This document shows positions 12,721-24,189 of a DNA stretch of 64,000 bases, piece after piece. A model generated the notes under the pieces. That model ran no database searches. It was not told the DNA's origin and worked only from the letters and a program-made list of their open reading frames with translations. Positions within the stretch are counted from its first letter, which is position 1; every line of letters begins with the position of its first letter. Position numbers and translations under genes: made by a program. The stretch is from positions 33,759,973 to 33,823,972 of the forward strand of contig LS997567.1 of assembly GCA_000469685.2 (NCBI GenBank). Direction: 5' to 3'. This DNA comes from Haemonchus contortus (lineage: Eukaryota; Nematoda; Chromadorea; Rhabditida; Trichostrongylidae).

Positions 12721-13124
12721 TGAGCACCAAAAAATGGTAGGTAAGGTTCTAAAAACGGAAAGGCTGTCAGCTCGACGATCGCCCTGATGCGCTCAAAGGA
12801 GTTGAGAGTTACTGAGTTACCTACAACAAATAGCCTCAATAGATGAACGAAAGATGTCTAAATACGTCACTGATGAAGCTACATAGTTTCCATATTCTGT
12901 TTCTATTTTATTAGTTTCCGTATTATATTACATAAAGATTTTGAATTTTCACATTGTCTTTTTCCTTACTGCGTATTATTTTCCCATATTAATTCAATAA
13001 TAACCAGCTGGGCTACGCACGCTAACGCGTGCATTACATGTCGACAACCGCTTTTCCAGGATGAAGTCTTCAGCGGAATGCTGTATTATCAGAATAAGAT
13101 AGAATTATCAGTGGTTGATCATAG

Positions 13125-13230
13125 CTCCGTCACCCTCAGTGCAGACCATTCCCACTATAAAAACTTGATCACCCTTATTTTAGCTGCTCCTAACGATTCC
13201 CTCCGAATTCTAGAGTTTTTGAAAAGATGA
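13125..13230 (-). repeat. Single inverted unit related to the 2.9-3.0 kb array
   Basis: Read on the minus strand, this contains GTTAGGAGCAGCTAAAA, TTTTTATAGTGGGA and GTCTGCACTGAG. The same order occurs at 2965-3025 on the plus strand. Confidence 0.55.
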
Positions 13231-13429
13231 ATTTTCGGTCCTCGCCCCACTTACCCGTGACAGCTTCGTACACTTCGAGGACATAACCACATTTGTTCCA
13301 TACCTCTAACCACTCTTTCCCCGTGCCTAGAACATTTCTGAGCATAGTTATGAAATTTTGATCTAACAAGGGAAGGATACTTGGTCGCAGTAGCCATTCA
13401 AGATGCGATGTATACCCCCGTAGGTGGTT

Positions 13430-13730
13430 TCGAACGCTGATTTCAAATCTGTATTTCCAATCTGCGAAACGATTCTGGGAACAAACTTGGGGGACTGATG
13501 ACTCCCCAGTGTTATAGCACTGTACCGAACGGATCGCCGAGTCGAGCAAACACAGTACTGTGCAGTGGTGGCCTAACGGCTGGTGCAGCGGACTGGCAGA
13601 CATGGCATCAAGGTTCGACTCCTTGATGCATTCGCTCGTTTTGCTTTTCCATGAAATGCGTTCTAAACGCTTGCAAAACGTTTTTGGGCTCAATGTTGGG
13701 CATCTACAGGGCTCCCTCACAATTTAGGAC
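13430..13730 (+). repeat. tRNA-derived SINE
   Basis: A pol III-like head at about 13563-13622 shows box A-like TGGCCTAACGG and a perfect box B GGTTCGACTCC. It is preceded by the module TTCGAACGCTGATTTCAAAT, which recurs at 20320 and 30220 before other heads. The part after box B, with CGTTCTAAACGCTTGCAAAA, recurs inverted at 14965-15150. The acceptor stem does not pair as in a real tRNA. Confidence 0.65.
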
Positions 13731-13734
13731 TCCG

Positions 13735-14960
13735 GGGAATGGTGATCCAATAAAAAATTTTTTTACCACTGTTGACCGAGTATCCACGCCTCTCTACCCC
13801 TGACAGTCGAGGTGGTTTTTCGAAATCTTTGGCAGCTCCCTGCACTTACGGTAGACGGCGGTCGAATGACTCACCACCTCCCTTTTTGGGAGGGATACGT
13901 TCCACACATTCTATGGTCACTGTCCGCGCTTCCGAAGCAGTGATACAAATCAACTGGCACTGTTGAAGAAATACTGCAGTACAATAGTTTATCGCTATGT
14001 GTGCCCATGTGATTATCCGCTCATTCTTGAGGTGAAGTCCTTTCAAGGAACCCTTTCATAAGGTAAACGTGGTGATGCGATGGGACATGATATACGGATG
14101 TCCTCAAAACCCTGAATCACTCACGTATTGTTTTGTATTTCCCCCTGTAGGCCTTCCTTTTGATTTGAAGTGGTTCAGTGGAAATGACTGTCGTGCAATG
14201 GGACTTCCATGTTGATTTTATGATAACTTATCCTTCCAACTTATCTGCTGATCTCAATAAGTACGCACATCGACCCGCTTGTTTTGTACCTGATATGCGA
14301 CCACATAAGACATCGTAAGTTGGCAATAACAGACTAATTCGAAAGCTCATGTCCTTTCAATTTGCCTGGACGTCACTCTGTGGTGATGACAGAAAACGTG
14401 TTACTCATGTTCGAGGAGGTGCGGCCCTTTGACACCCCACCTAAAGAAGGCTATGGATTCTTCTCCCAGCGCCATAATATTGGAGCTCATGGGCCAGATC
14501 ACAAACTTGAAGACTACGTTTCACGGAACCACTATACCCCCACGAACGTAGGAGGTTTCATTCGCGACGTTACGGGTCCATTGTCGCTGTCCTCAACAGG
14601 CGACCGCAGAGGATCACTGTGATCGCCTTTCACGGACTCGACTCGACAAAGGATAACGGGCTTGTTATCATAGCATCGATAAGTACGGTTCGAGAGGTCT
14701 TCATTCCTAGATGGTGCCCACGTTATGCCACAAGAACGAAACTCCTACATAAAGTATGATGACACCACATTCGTTCAGAAGATACGCTGGTAACGTGTTG
14801 GAGAGCGTTTGATTCTACGAATCATTTGGCCCTTCCTCTTGATGCCTCTTGAGCCCATTTTAAGCGAATATTTAGAAATTGTTATTTGCTCGAACAGAGC
14901 TCCACCTCATTCGGTCAGTGAGGGGCAAAAGAACTTTCCTCCTAATACCTTTCCGATGTT
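13735..14960. other. No gene recognised
   Basis: An 86-codon plus frame (14362-14622) and shorter frames occur, but none has a recognisable motif. I also could not align them to the missing pol part of the old Gypsy element on either side. Confidence 0.4.
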
Positions 14961-14964
14961 CCTA

Positions 14965-15150
14965 AATTGTGTGGGAGCCCTGTAGATGCAAAATACTGAG
15001 CCCAAAAACGTTTTGCAAGCGTTTAGGACGCATTTCATGGGAAAGCAAAACGAGCGCATGCATCAAGGAGTCGAACCTTGATGTCACGTCTACCAGTCCA
15101 CCGCACTAGCCGCTAGACCACTACTGCACAGTACTGGGTTTGCACGACGT
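14965..15150 (-). repeat. tRNA-derived SINE, inverted copy
   Basis: Read on the minus strand, this carries the CAGTGG..CTAGCGGCTAGTG head, box B GGTTCGACTCC and the AAACGCTTGCAAAACGTT tail seen at 13550-13730. The two copies are inverted about 1.2 kb apart. Confidence 0.65.
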
Positions 15151-15159
15151 GGTGATCCT

Positions 15160-16260
15160 TTCCTTGGGTTACAGCTACGCTGTTCGCACCGCCTCCAGAT
15201 GAGCTGTCATCCGCGACGAAGTCACGGCCGTGGACGTATGTGTGAAGCTAGAGTCTCCGCCTTCGGGACCCGAGCCGCTGTACGAACTAATCTCGCAACA
15301 TCAGTTGTTCGGGCGTTTCGACGACGACTCTCTAGCTGCAACCATCCTCGATACCGTCTACGGGACGCGAGTAACTCCTCTCGGGCCTGCTGCCCCTCAT
15401 CCAGAGCATGTTGACGTTTACGATCATTGACCAACACTGCGGCAGCCCATTCACGGACACTGTGTTATCCATCGACGCCGCCAATACCGTAAATATTCTA
15501 CGACACGTTTCAGATTCGGCACTTATGGGAGGTGCTCCGCAGACGCCCCGAGGATCTCTTCGTCATTCATAAGCGCCTTCCCGACGACTGCGGAGATCGG
15601 CTAGCCCCTTCGACACTCGCCACATGCCTCAAGTACAGAAGACGCCGCGGGCTTCCAGAGCGGTTCATGTTCGGTCGGGATCTAGTAGTATACCTATCCG
15701 ACGCAGAGCGCGATGAATACCGATTGACGGAGCGCGACACATCCGACTTAACACGCGATACAGTCGCCATCTTGTTTGAACACGACTGCCACCAGTTTTG
15801 GTCATCAGTACGTCGGCTCTGCTCAACTCCGTGGCCACACCACAGATGGTATGTTCCACAAATGGATCGATCAGTTCATCCTCATTACCTATGACGAGGC
15901 TTCTCAAATTCCGGAACCAGCGTTGATAGCTCTGGTCTCTCGCGCCCATCCTCTGTTGAACGAGCTACCTAACTTGATTTTCTACGAAAACACACTTGTC
16001 AAAGGAACACGCGCAGATGATCGCCAAATGTGCTTGCCCTAAGCTGCATCGTTGAGGTTTCAGGAAAGTCTTCCGATGCTCTTAGCGGCTTGCATAGCAA
16101 CCAGGCAGAAGTTGAAAACTGTCGCGAGATTGTTCTGAGCCTCTGTCGGAAAAATCCAACCTTTTTTAATCGTCATCATCGTCTTCTATAAAGAACAAGC
16201 AGGTTCTTTTCCCACTTTGCTAAAGCAACGACATAGACTCACATACAGTGGATTTCGTAC
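15160..16260 (+). pseudogene. Decayed copy of the UPF1-like helicase (relic 1)
   Basis: Segments in several frames align in order with ORF3 of the intact element. AVDVCVKLESPPSGPEPLYEL matches residues about 718-737. FTDTVLSIDAANTVNILRHV matches 853-872. The frame from 15532 (DLFVIHKRLPDDCGDRL to TERDTSDLTRDT) matches about 888-955. ITYDEASQIPEPALIAL matches the Walker B region at 997-1012. RAHPLLNELPNLIFYENTL matches 1071-1089. The Walker A segment and the part between Walker B and 1070 are deleted, so it cannot be an active ATPase. Orientation and order fit the env-like relic 3.4 kb upstream. Confidence 0.8.
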
Positions 16261-16889
16261 TTAAGGCTCGCAGAAGACAACACAGAGGAAGGAAGCTCGA
16301 TCGCCACGCACGAGAGGACTGCGCCTGTCGCCTCCATGGATTCCTTCATCGGTTGTCACCTCTGGGCTCAACACCTTCCCGACTCGGACATCGAGTGGAC
16401 TGATATTCGCACACCATTGCATCAATAAATTGACTGATTATTCTCGCCGCAGTCGTGCAGTCTGACCGCACCTATTACTGAACTTACGGCGGGGGTTGGG
16501 TCGGGTCTGGGTCGGAGTTTAGGAGAAAACGTGAAAGGTTTTAAAAAGACGATAATGTCTTGCGTCTCGTCACCCGATCTTGCACTCAGAACACCGAATG
16601 AAATTGCAGTTTCTCCAGGAAAATTATTGCCTCCAGCTTATTTTTTGGGGTCATTCCTTTCTTTTTTTGCTTTTTCTGTACTTTTGATTGTCTTTCCCTT
16701 GCCTCATTTTGCTTTTTTTGAATAAATGCTAGCATTGAATAATACGTGACCCCGCTGTTATAGAAAATATCCAATACTTTAATACTAGCCGTTGATCTTG
16801 AGTGCTTTGCTTTCGCTTTCTGCTTTAGTTATCACTCTGCTTTCAGGCTTTAATATTATTGGAGGTGTCATGTGGGAGATGCAGAAGAC

Positions 16890-17035
16890 CTCAAAAGCGC
16901 TAAAGAATTAGCCATCGCCGACTTGCGGTATCGATCGGTGTCCAGCGCTGCCAACAAGGGGCTAGCACCGCCGTCGATCGAACGCGCGCTCGTCGGAAGC
17001 GTCGTTGAAGTCTGAAAGTGGCCGTACAGCTCAAC
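16890..17035 (-). repeat. Dispersed repeat R2, right inverted copy
   Basis: This is the inverse partner of 9850-10000, containing TAGCCATCGCCGACTTGCGG, TGCCAACAAGGGGCTAG, CGCGCGCTCGTCG and TGAAGTCTGAAAG. Confidence 0.55.
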
Positions 17036-17053
17036 GTTGTAAGACCATGATTT

Positions 17054-17350
17054 TCATTCGACCACGTTCATCGGACTAATCTCACAGGCTGCTTTCGATT
17101 TGGCCCGCGTCCGGTCGCGGGCCAAATCACGGAATACGGAAGCAATCGTGGACACTTCGAATTTGTACAACCTACCCTCTGCACCTTCTATAAGACCATC
17201 TTCCTCCAACAGTTCGGGTTCGTCGATTGCGTCTGCGTTCACATCCAACTCCAACTCATTTCCCAACGACGCTTCCCCTCCGCCAAGAGGAGTCACTGGT
17301 GCGACATCGTCTGCGGTAGACTTTGTTAGGGATCGTTTCTGGTACGGCAT
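17054..17350 (-). CDS. Candidate exon of a host gene
   Basis: An ATG at 17350 (stop codon directly before it) opens MPYQKRSLTKSTADDVAPV. The frame continues through an acidic stretch (DEPELLEEDGL) and a basic helix (SVFRDLARDRTRAKSK), then reaches a donor-like AGCCT|GTGAGATTAG near 17090. T-rich acceptor sequence precedes the ATG. There is no recognisable domain and the downstream exon was not found. Confidence 0.25.
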   Translation of the reverse strand: MPYQKRSLTKSTADDVAPVTPLGGGEASLGNELELDVNADAIDEPELLEEDGLIEGAEGRLYKFEVSTIASVFRDLARDRTRAKSKAACEISPMNVVE

Positions 17351-17734
17351 TCAAGCAGCTCACTGAACTTCCACTGAAATGGCGTACTTGAAAAAAAAAA
17401 GAATGAAAAGAAGAGCGCAACGACTAGAACAAAGACAATCGAACATTGCTATCAAGAGGGTTTAATTTGGACAAGACGGGTTTTAAAGTCCCGTGCATGG
17501 TGATACACTTTCCGAATACACACACAAATACCCGTCACATATACGATGCAACAAAAAAGTATCTTGGGCGAGGCCTGGAGAGAGGTAATGAGAGTAAGCG
17601 TAATGAGTTGCGGAGGTTACTGGATCATACATTCGTGGGACGTCAAAATCTATTCTGTTCAGGTCAGGTAACTGCCCACAATCCAACAACCTTTTCATAA
17701 AACAACTAATGATGCAAACTTAATCCATTGACGG

Positions 17735-17822
17735 CTTCGTGGTCCGCCGGCGGGTCACACTATATCGTGATTCTGGGTCTTCATGGCTCGCCGGCGGGTC
17801 ACACCATATCGTGGTCCTGGGC
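17735..17822 (+). repeat. Two-copy 44-bp tandem repeat
   Basis: Two 44-bp units, 17735-17778 and 17779-17822, share CGCCGGCGGGTCACAC and ATATCGTG with about five differences. Confidence 0.8.
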
Positions 17823-18029
17823 AACATTTACATTATTTATTACTTCTTTATACTTATTACGCTTTCAAGTAACAACTGGGCTCACAACCTTATAGAACAT
17901 CGTGGCGTTGTGGTCCAAGAATCACTCATTTCCAACTAAAGTTATGAGAGAAAACGTGCCTAGGCAAAATTTTATGATGTTTCGTTGGATCTTTACCCCA
18001 CAAGCCACGAAGGTTCAGAGATGAATTGA

Positions 18030-18445
18030 GCACTTCCCTATCCTCTGTAGGGCCTAACAAAGTAGCCGTGGGTGTTGTGTCACGGGGTCCAGTATCTTCT
18101 TCCCGAACACTGCGTCGCGCTTGCCTCACCCGCCGATACCGCAGAAATGCGATGAAAAATGGCGCGAGCAAATTCAGAATTAAAGAGTCTTTCGATCACT
18201 TACATTTGCTGACCACCTTCAATCCCAATGATCGCCGATAATAGTCGTCGTCGATACCAATCGAAAAAGAAAGGCAGCCAACGAGAATTGTGGTGCCCTA
18301 TCGATTGGCCTGGAGGAGGGCTGAGTACGGTAATTGCAGTTTCAAGCCGCGAGACAATTAAAAAAAGTTTGTCGCACGCCGCAAAGAGGACGTGGGAAAT
18401 CGGGGAGAAGTTCGGCACGCTGGTTTACGCACCCATTCTTTGAGA
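18030..18445 (+). repeat. Dispersed repeat family R1, second long copy
   Basis: This matches 8630-9030 in the same orientation, with GTATCTTCTTCCCGAA, TGCGTCGCGCTTGCC, AAAAAGAAAGGCAGCCAACG, GGAGGAGGGCTGAGTACGG and CGCACGCCGCAAAGAGG. It has no protein-coding signal. Confidence 0.65.
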
Positions 18446-18599
18446 TATATGTAGTTTCATTAAAATGTCACAGAATATTATAAGCCATCCAAAATGTGCA
18501 CGGGCGTTCTGTGGATGAATTAGATTTTTCAATGGGACTTTATCTCAAAGAAAGGGTGCATGGTTGCCAAGGTTCTGGAACGGTGAGATCCTCCTGTGG

Positions 18600-19120
18600 G
18601 CCACGGGAGGGGTCGATTGGGTCGATCCCTCTCACGCCGCCCATTCGTCGCGGTTTGCGAGCTGGACAACTCGTCTGGATGACCGGGCAACCCACTGGCT
18701 GCTTTCAGACTTCGATGTTCGTCCGTCCGCCTGTCCGTCGCGTGCGTGCTGCGACGGTGGTCGCGTGCACCTGGTGTTGTCATTCCTGTCTAACCGAGGC
18801 GCTAGAGGATTGACAATACTAGCTCACGTGCCAGCGCTGTCAACACCTATCTAGCGCCGCATCGCAGCACGCACGCGTCGGACGGACGGACGGATGTATC
18901 GTTCAAGCCTGAAAGCAGCCACTGCCCATCCAGTGATAAAAGCCCGATCGATGAAGCCACTACTATTAGACGCCGAATCGCGGACCTGCTTGTATTCTGT
19001 CTATCAGCGTGACGTCATCGATCAGGCTTCTATCAGCTGGATGGGCAGTTGTTTGCGAAATCATCTAGACGGGTTGTCCAGCTTGCAAAACGCGTCGAAT
19101 GAGCGGCGCGATGAGAGGGA
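18600..19120. repeat. Foldback element with nested inner palindrome
   Basis: The outer arms pair ATCCCTCTCACGCCGCCCAT and GAGCTGGACAACTCGTCT on the left with their inverse near 19050-19115. They also pair TGGCTGCTTTCAG...CGTCCGTCCG and CGTGCGTGCTGCGA on the left with the inverse near 18850-18930. A second small palindrome (GATCGATGAAGCC.../...CATCGATCAGGCTTCTATC) sits inside the right half at about 18945-19045, as if inserted there. Confidence 0.65.
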
Positions 19121-19479
19121 TTGCACCAAACGACATACACCCGCGTGCCACAGCAACAGCATGCGAAGAGCGCGCTTGGTCCCACACGCCAGACATGCTT
19201 ACACGTTGACGACGAGCCAATTTTCTCGTGTCCGTCCCGCGGAACGAGACAGTTTCTTTCTTGGACATTCGTTATTCCTCAAAAAATGAGTGAATACGGT
19301 CAAAAACATTTGAAAACGAACGGTACAAGAGGATATTTCGCAAACCTTCCAGCAATATTCAAGTTTTGGCCATGATTCGTGGCTATTCGGGATAATTTCA
19401 AATTTGGCAGTGATAAGTTTGAATTATGGGTATATTAGTAGGATCTCTGAGTGTTATTATCCCTGCGACTATCTTGTCA

Positions 19480-20260
19480 TCATGAGTATCCCGGATATCG
19501 AATGGGAAACTTCAACAAAAGTTTTGACAACTGGCTGCTCGACAGCGACGATGACGTTGCAGATGGTTTAGATGGCGAGGATATGGCTACTGCGGTTGCT
19601 CCTGATACTGATGATGCTGATACTAAAATCTCAGATGATGAATACGATGGAGCAGAAACTAAATAGGTTAACGATGCTCAAAGGTACGAGGGATGGAGCT
19701 TTTTGGAGCCGGTTAGGAACCTATTCAGAAGTGGATAACTGCGAGACGCCTATCCAGTTCTATGGCTGTAATAACTTTCACATTGACATGACCTTTCTAG
19801 GCTCTAAGAAGGCGACTCCGCCGAAACGTCAACCTAGTAAAGCTTGTAAGCAAACCTCGTGAAGAGTTAAAGAAAACAACTCAGTAATAGAACATCTATG
19901 AGCTGTTTTTCTCTGGAAAACTGCTTGATATGGTATCTTGCCAGACCAACATCTACGAACAGCAAAAACATCATAATTGGACACCCATCGACACAGATGA
20001 ACTGACAAGATTCTTCAGCCTCTGTTTACAGATGTCCCGCTGTCCATTTGATAATCAGCGTAACTACTGGTCGCTCAAACCTCGGAACTTGGCTAGAAAT
20101 GAAATTCGATCTTCAGTGATTTTATGACCAGAGATCGATTTGAAGAGGTCCAAAAACATCTCCACTTGTCAACAACACTGCCGCCGACAGGAGAATAAGC
20201 TTTACAAGCTGCAGCCTGTTCTCGATTACTTGAATAACCGTTTTCAATCTTTCCTTTCCA
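19480..20260 (+). pseudogene. piggyBac-like transposase relic (N-terminal half)
   Basis: An acidic N-terminal stretch (SDDEYDGAETK) is followed by QTNIYEQQKHHNWTPIDTDE, LTRFFSLCLQMSRCP and NQRNYWSLKPRN. After a frame change come a TRDRFEEVQKHLHLS piece and LYKLQPVLDYLNNRFQS. This is the DDE_Tnp_1_7 layout (W..(D/E)EL..F.GL, YW, F..I...LH, KI.P.LD.L...F). Stops and frameshifts interrupt it, and a SINE replaces the catalytic part. Confidence 0.7.
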
Positions 20261-20285
20261 CCTACCACGGTAGGATCCCGAGTCG

Positions 20286-20880
20286 AAAGGTCGTTTGAAA
20301 TGAAGCGTGTACTGCTAGATGCGATTTCGAATGCTGATTTCGAATCGGCTTTCCAAATTTGCTGAGCGTTTGTTTTTGAATGGAGTTATGAGGTAGTTTC
20401 AGGTGGGGCTTAACATAAGTGAACTTAAACGGTGGCTCAGCGGTGGCTTGGAGTGGAGCAGTGGTAAGGTTGACGCTTCATATGTGAGCGGCTATAGTTC
20501 GGATATTGTGGGAGCGAAGCTTTTGCACTGAATTGAACTTTCTCTTTGTGGCCTGAGAAATCCTTTTAGGTTAATTCTATCGCGTAGAAGGCAAGTGGCG
20601 CATATTACCGCGCATGGTCCACGATTCGAAGCCTGGATCCATAGTTACGCTAGGTTAACCCAGCTTTCCATAACTTCGAGGTCAGCTAATCGGTTCCAGA
20701 CTCGTTGATTAGATATGATCACTGCCCTGTGTACTGATTGGTCATCGCGAGTCATTGTCTAAACCATAAATTCATTCGAAAAGCAATTCTGAATGGAAAT
20801 CTAGTGGGGGAGCATCCCAAAGATTGAGGCATCATTTTTATCCTTTAAATTCACGAGATCTCTGGTATTTCTGAGGCAAG
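20286..20880 (+). repeat. Composite (two-headed) tRNA-like SINE, copy 1
   Basis: Module 1 (about 20286-20570) contains TTTCGAATGCTGATTTCGAA, GGCTTAACATAAG, TGGAGCAGTGG and TTGACGCTTCATATGTG. Module 2 (about 20585-20880) contains GGCAAGTGGCGCATAT, ACCAGACTCGT-like sequence, TTCTGAATGGAA and GGGGGAGCATCCC. The same two modules occur in the same order at 30165-30860. It lies inside the piggyBac relic. Confidence 0.65.
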
Positions 20881-20884
20881 GCAC

Positions 20885-21670
20885 ACTCTGCCTGTGACCC
20901 CGAGATGCTCAAATGTTTAGATGAGGTAGTGCGTGCGGTTGCTTTCTGCAACCAACTACTCTTTCACCTTCTACCGTTGCCTTTTCGCTGATGACCAGCT
21001 AGACCAAAAGTTCTTCGTGTTGGAAATGGGTAGGAACGTCCTTAGCGGCTCCAAACCCTCCAAGACCGAAGATGCTGTCAGTGGACTGGACATCATTGAG
21101 AGACGATGGAGCTATTCAGCCATTTTCTCCTCAACAAAAGCATTCGAAGTTAATGAGCATCACCGCTCGTACCACGAGGCTAATGCAGCCCTCATTTTTC
21201 ACTTTTTGTTCAAACAATGATTCGAAAAAGTTCTTCATACAGCTCCCGATCCAAACTTTTCTGTATACGCTCGTAAGGTATCATACTATCACATGCCTAC
21301 CTTCAGTTCTGTGCTGTTAGATCTAGGAACCTTCTCTCATATTCTGACATGCCGCCGGCTACTTGAGCACTCTCCAGAGATTTAGGACGCCTGGACGATT
21401 CTGTTTACCTTCTGATTTGCAAAGTGATAGCAAAGCAACACGATGTGGACAAATTTTTTTTATTCGTTGCTCCCATTATGAGAAATTTCCTTGCTTTAAA
21501 CATTCTGTAAATCGCATATGTTTATGAAGTGAAGAAGTTATCCTACTGTGAAATAAGTTGGGCGAACATGCAGGAAAAAATTGAAGTGTTATTGCATGTT
21601 TAAGTAGGAGCTGTGTCACAAGGGCTTAAAAAGTTTGTAGAACGCGACGAAATCAATATTAAAGGGATTC
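20885..21670. other. Unassigned, possibly the displaced piggyBac 3' half
   Basis: A 95-codon plus frame (20933-21220) and an overlapping one lack any motif I can name. Their position after the SINE inserted in the piggyBac relic makes it possible that this is the eroded C-terminal part, but I cannot align it. Confidence 0.25.
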
Positions 21671-21699
21671 CTAGGCTACAAGCAAGAAATCAATACAAT

Positions 21700-21958
21700 G
21701 CAGAAAAATCTGCCCCCCCCCTCCACCCACAAATTCCGAACCGTAGTCTCTCAAACATGAAGCGTCAACCTTATTACTGCTCGAAGCCACCGCTGAGAAG
21801 CCGGTACGTCTATGTAATTTAAGTTCATTTATGTTAAGCCCCACATGAAACTACCTCATAACTCCATTCAGAAAGTTGCTCGGCAAATTTGGAAAACAGA
21901 TTTGAGGTCAGCATCTGAAAACATGTCTAGCAGTATACATGATTAGTAAAAGGCCCTG
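21700..21958 (-). repeat. SINE module 1, inverted copy
   Basis: The minus strand shows TGCTGACCTCAAATCTG, GGAGTTATGAGGTAGTTTCA, GGGCTTAACATAA and GGTTGACGCTTCATG, as in 20300-20500. It ends directly at the Gypsy pol relic. Confidence 0.65.
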
Positions 21959-21961
21959 AAA

Positions 21962-23805
21962 ACCTTGACAATCTCGCGCGTTGGCTTATCGAGTTGCAGA
22001 GTTATGACATCACGGTGGTGCACAACAAGGGTGACGGAACTACTCCCCGCTGAACCACTGCCACGGCCAGCGACTGTCGTACCATTCCATACCCTTCTAT
22101 TGGGAATTCAAATCTTTCCCTTCATAGTGCGCGATCGAGTACGTCTGGCGCGACACGCCGTTCGGGGAGAAGATAAAAGACCCGCACATCAGAAAAGGGA
22201 ACATAGCTGCTGACGCTCTTTCGCACACGATCGAAGGCATCAGTGAATTGTGCCATTCGGGCAAAAAACTCAAGGATTTGTTTAAGTTTCCTGTTAGTCT
22301 ACCATTGTCGTTTGCTCTTACACAAGAGAACACCTTTCCGATGTCCATGTCGCACTTTCATTCGACGGATGGATCATTCGGCTGGGAAGACCCTTTCCTA
22401 GAAAAGGTTCTTATTTTTAAAATGATCACTCTTCCACTGCTCTGCTTCCGGAATCGCAGAGAGCTTATTAGCAAAGCTACGATAGCGGCAAACGGCTGCC
22501 CATGTTGTTCACCCCTCATCCCCTACTAGTCGTACCTCAAACTCTACAGTCTATGGCATTCAGTGCTCACCACTCTAGCGCAATGCACGTGGAGCATATG
22601 GGATGGAAGAAAACATTAGCTAAACTTTACGTAAGTATTACTGGCCGTTCTTATATTCGGACATCCATGAAGGGTACAACGCGTGAATGACATGCCTAAT
22701 GCGGCGGCAGCCGAATCCAGCAAACAAGGAGCGCGTCATTTCAGTTTATAGTGAAACAGTCTTTGCTGAGGTGGGACTGAACTTGTGTTGTCCCTTCAAG
22801 GTGATTGAACGTGGAAACAGATATATCCCTAACATGATATATTGATTCACTCGCTACGTCATACTATCAATGGTTCTACCCGAGGCTTGCGCTAATACTA
22901 CTGCACACGCACTCCTTACGGAATGTGTTATCAAGTACGGTACCATATCCAAACTCATTCCTGATCAGGCCTCTTGCCTTACCTCCTATTTTTACCAGGA
23001 AATCTGTAACCTTTTATATATTCAACATAAGCTGGCAACACCATATCATCCACTGCGAAATGGAGCCACCGAACGTCCATTCAGTACATTTGAGGTTATG
23101 CTATCGATGCTTATTAGAATTAAGCAGCAGGACTAGGACATTTCCCTTCCATGCGCAGCTTTTTGTTGCAACATAACCATCAATGAAGCTGCAGGCGGAT
23201 CACAATATTTTCTGACGTTCGGTCGCGACCTAGTATTTGCTACTGAGCTTATAACAGAACTACAAACTCCACCTCACATTCCTTACACACGTGAGGTGGA
23301 CGATTACAAAGCACAATTAGTCGCTGCGCTTAATCGCGTGGTCCAACGCGGCCGAGCATGCGTACGGAACAAGCTTAAAGTGAAATTAGGCTATGACAAA
23401 GCAGCTCGACCACTGCAGATCCAAACCGGTGATAGTTTTCTTTGCAGAAATTTCACCAGCAAACAGGGTCTAGCAAGCAAAATTTGTTGTCTGTGGGTTG
23501 GACAATCTAGAGTAATCAAAGTAGAGCCCCAGCATGCTGTTATTGTTAGCATCACTTCACCTCAATTAAAGCCACGTAGAGTACATCTTAAATCAAAAAG
23601 GTCCTAAAATGCTGCGGTCCCACTTCTACCCTTCTCTCAATTCCGGAAGAAGAAGAAAACATGGCTACCCGAGCGCCAATCGATTTTATCGTTAGGTACG
23701 ACCATACCGCTACATCGACAGAACCACAACCACAAGTCGTCCCCGTGTCTGAACCGACGCATGGCTACAACCTCGGGCCCCGAAAACCCACCCGTTCCTC
23801 ATGAA
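21962..23805 (+). pseudogene. Ty3/Gypsy pol relic (RNase H end through integrase C-terminus)
   Basis: Pieces align in order with ORF2 of the intact element. They are the RNase H end (DNLARWLIELQSYDITVVHN), an interrupted NIAADALS block, and the H2C2 region (GWKKTLAKLYVSITGRSYI). The integrase core follows (TPYHPLRNGATERPFSTFEV, with D replaced in the PDQAS block). The C-terminal part comes next (GDSFLCRNFTSKQGLASKIC, QLKPRRVHLKSK) and finally THGYNLGPRKPTRSS, matching the pol tail. RT is missing. There are many stops and an R1 repeat is inserted at 22047-22197. It belongs to the same family as the intact element but is much older. Confidence 0.85.
22047..22197 (-). repeat. R1 short copy inserted in the pol relic
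   Basis: About 150 bp interrupt the pol alignment between the VVHNKGDG block and the NIAADALS block. The insert shares CCATTCCATACCCTTC-like sequence, TTCATAGTGCGCGATCG and GCCGTTCGGGGAGAA with 37445-37625, and in inverse orientation with 8630-8680. Confidence 0.6.
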
Positions 23806-24189
23806 TATTCCTTTCCCTTTCGGTCATTTAAATCGCAATAGCTAACAAGACTCCTTTGTTTTTCTACTTTCCACTACTATCCTGTTTCTTTACAATTTAT
23901 AGACTCCGTACCGTTTCTTCCCTACAAACTCCTTTTTCTACCCTTTTTTTTGTAAATCGGCTACAATTCCTCCTACCAATAAACTACATCAGTAATATTC
24001 CTGTCCACTCGCAGATTATAGAGCAACGTACCCAATCTTGGTATGATACCATTGGTGATTAGTGGACCTGAACGTTATCTCAGTTGAGGAACCTTCGCCT
24101 GCCCGACTCATTTTTCTGATGATGGTCTTGAGCAATGCAGCACCGAAGCAAGTCTCCAATAGATAACGGAGGTGACGCAATGAACATCT

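Noticed and set aside
13563..13622. Functional tRNA gene
   Set aside because: Box A and box B are good, but the acceptor and other stems do not pair and the sequence is embedded in a repeat with a shared tail. It is a SINE head. The same applies to 30590-30670.
13190..13720. 176-codon minus ORF
   Set aside because: Runs antisense through a SINE and a minisatellite unit.
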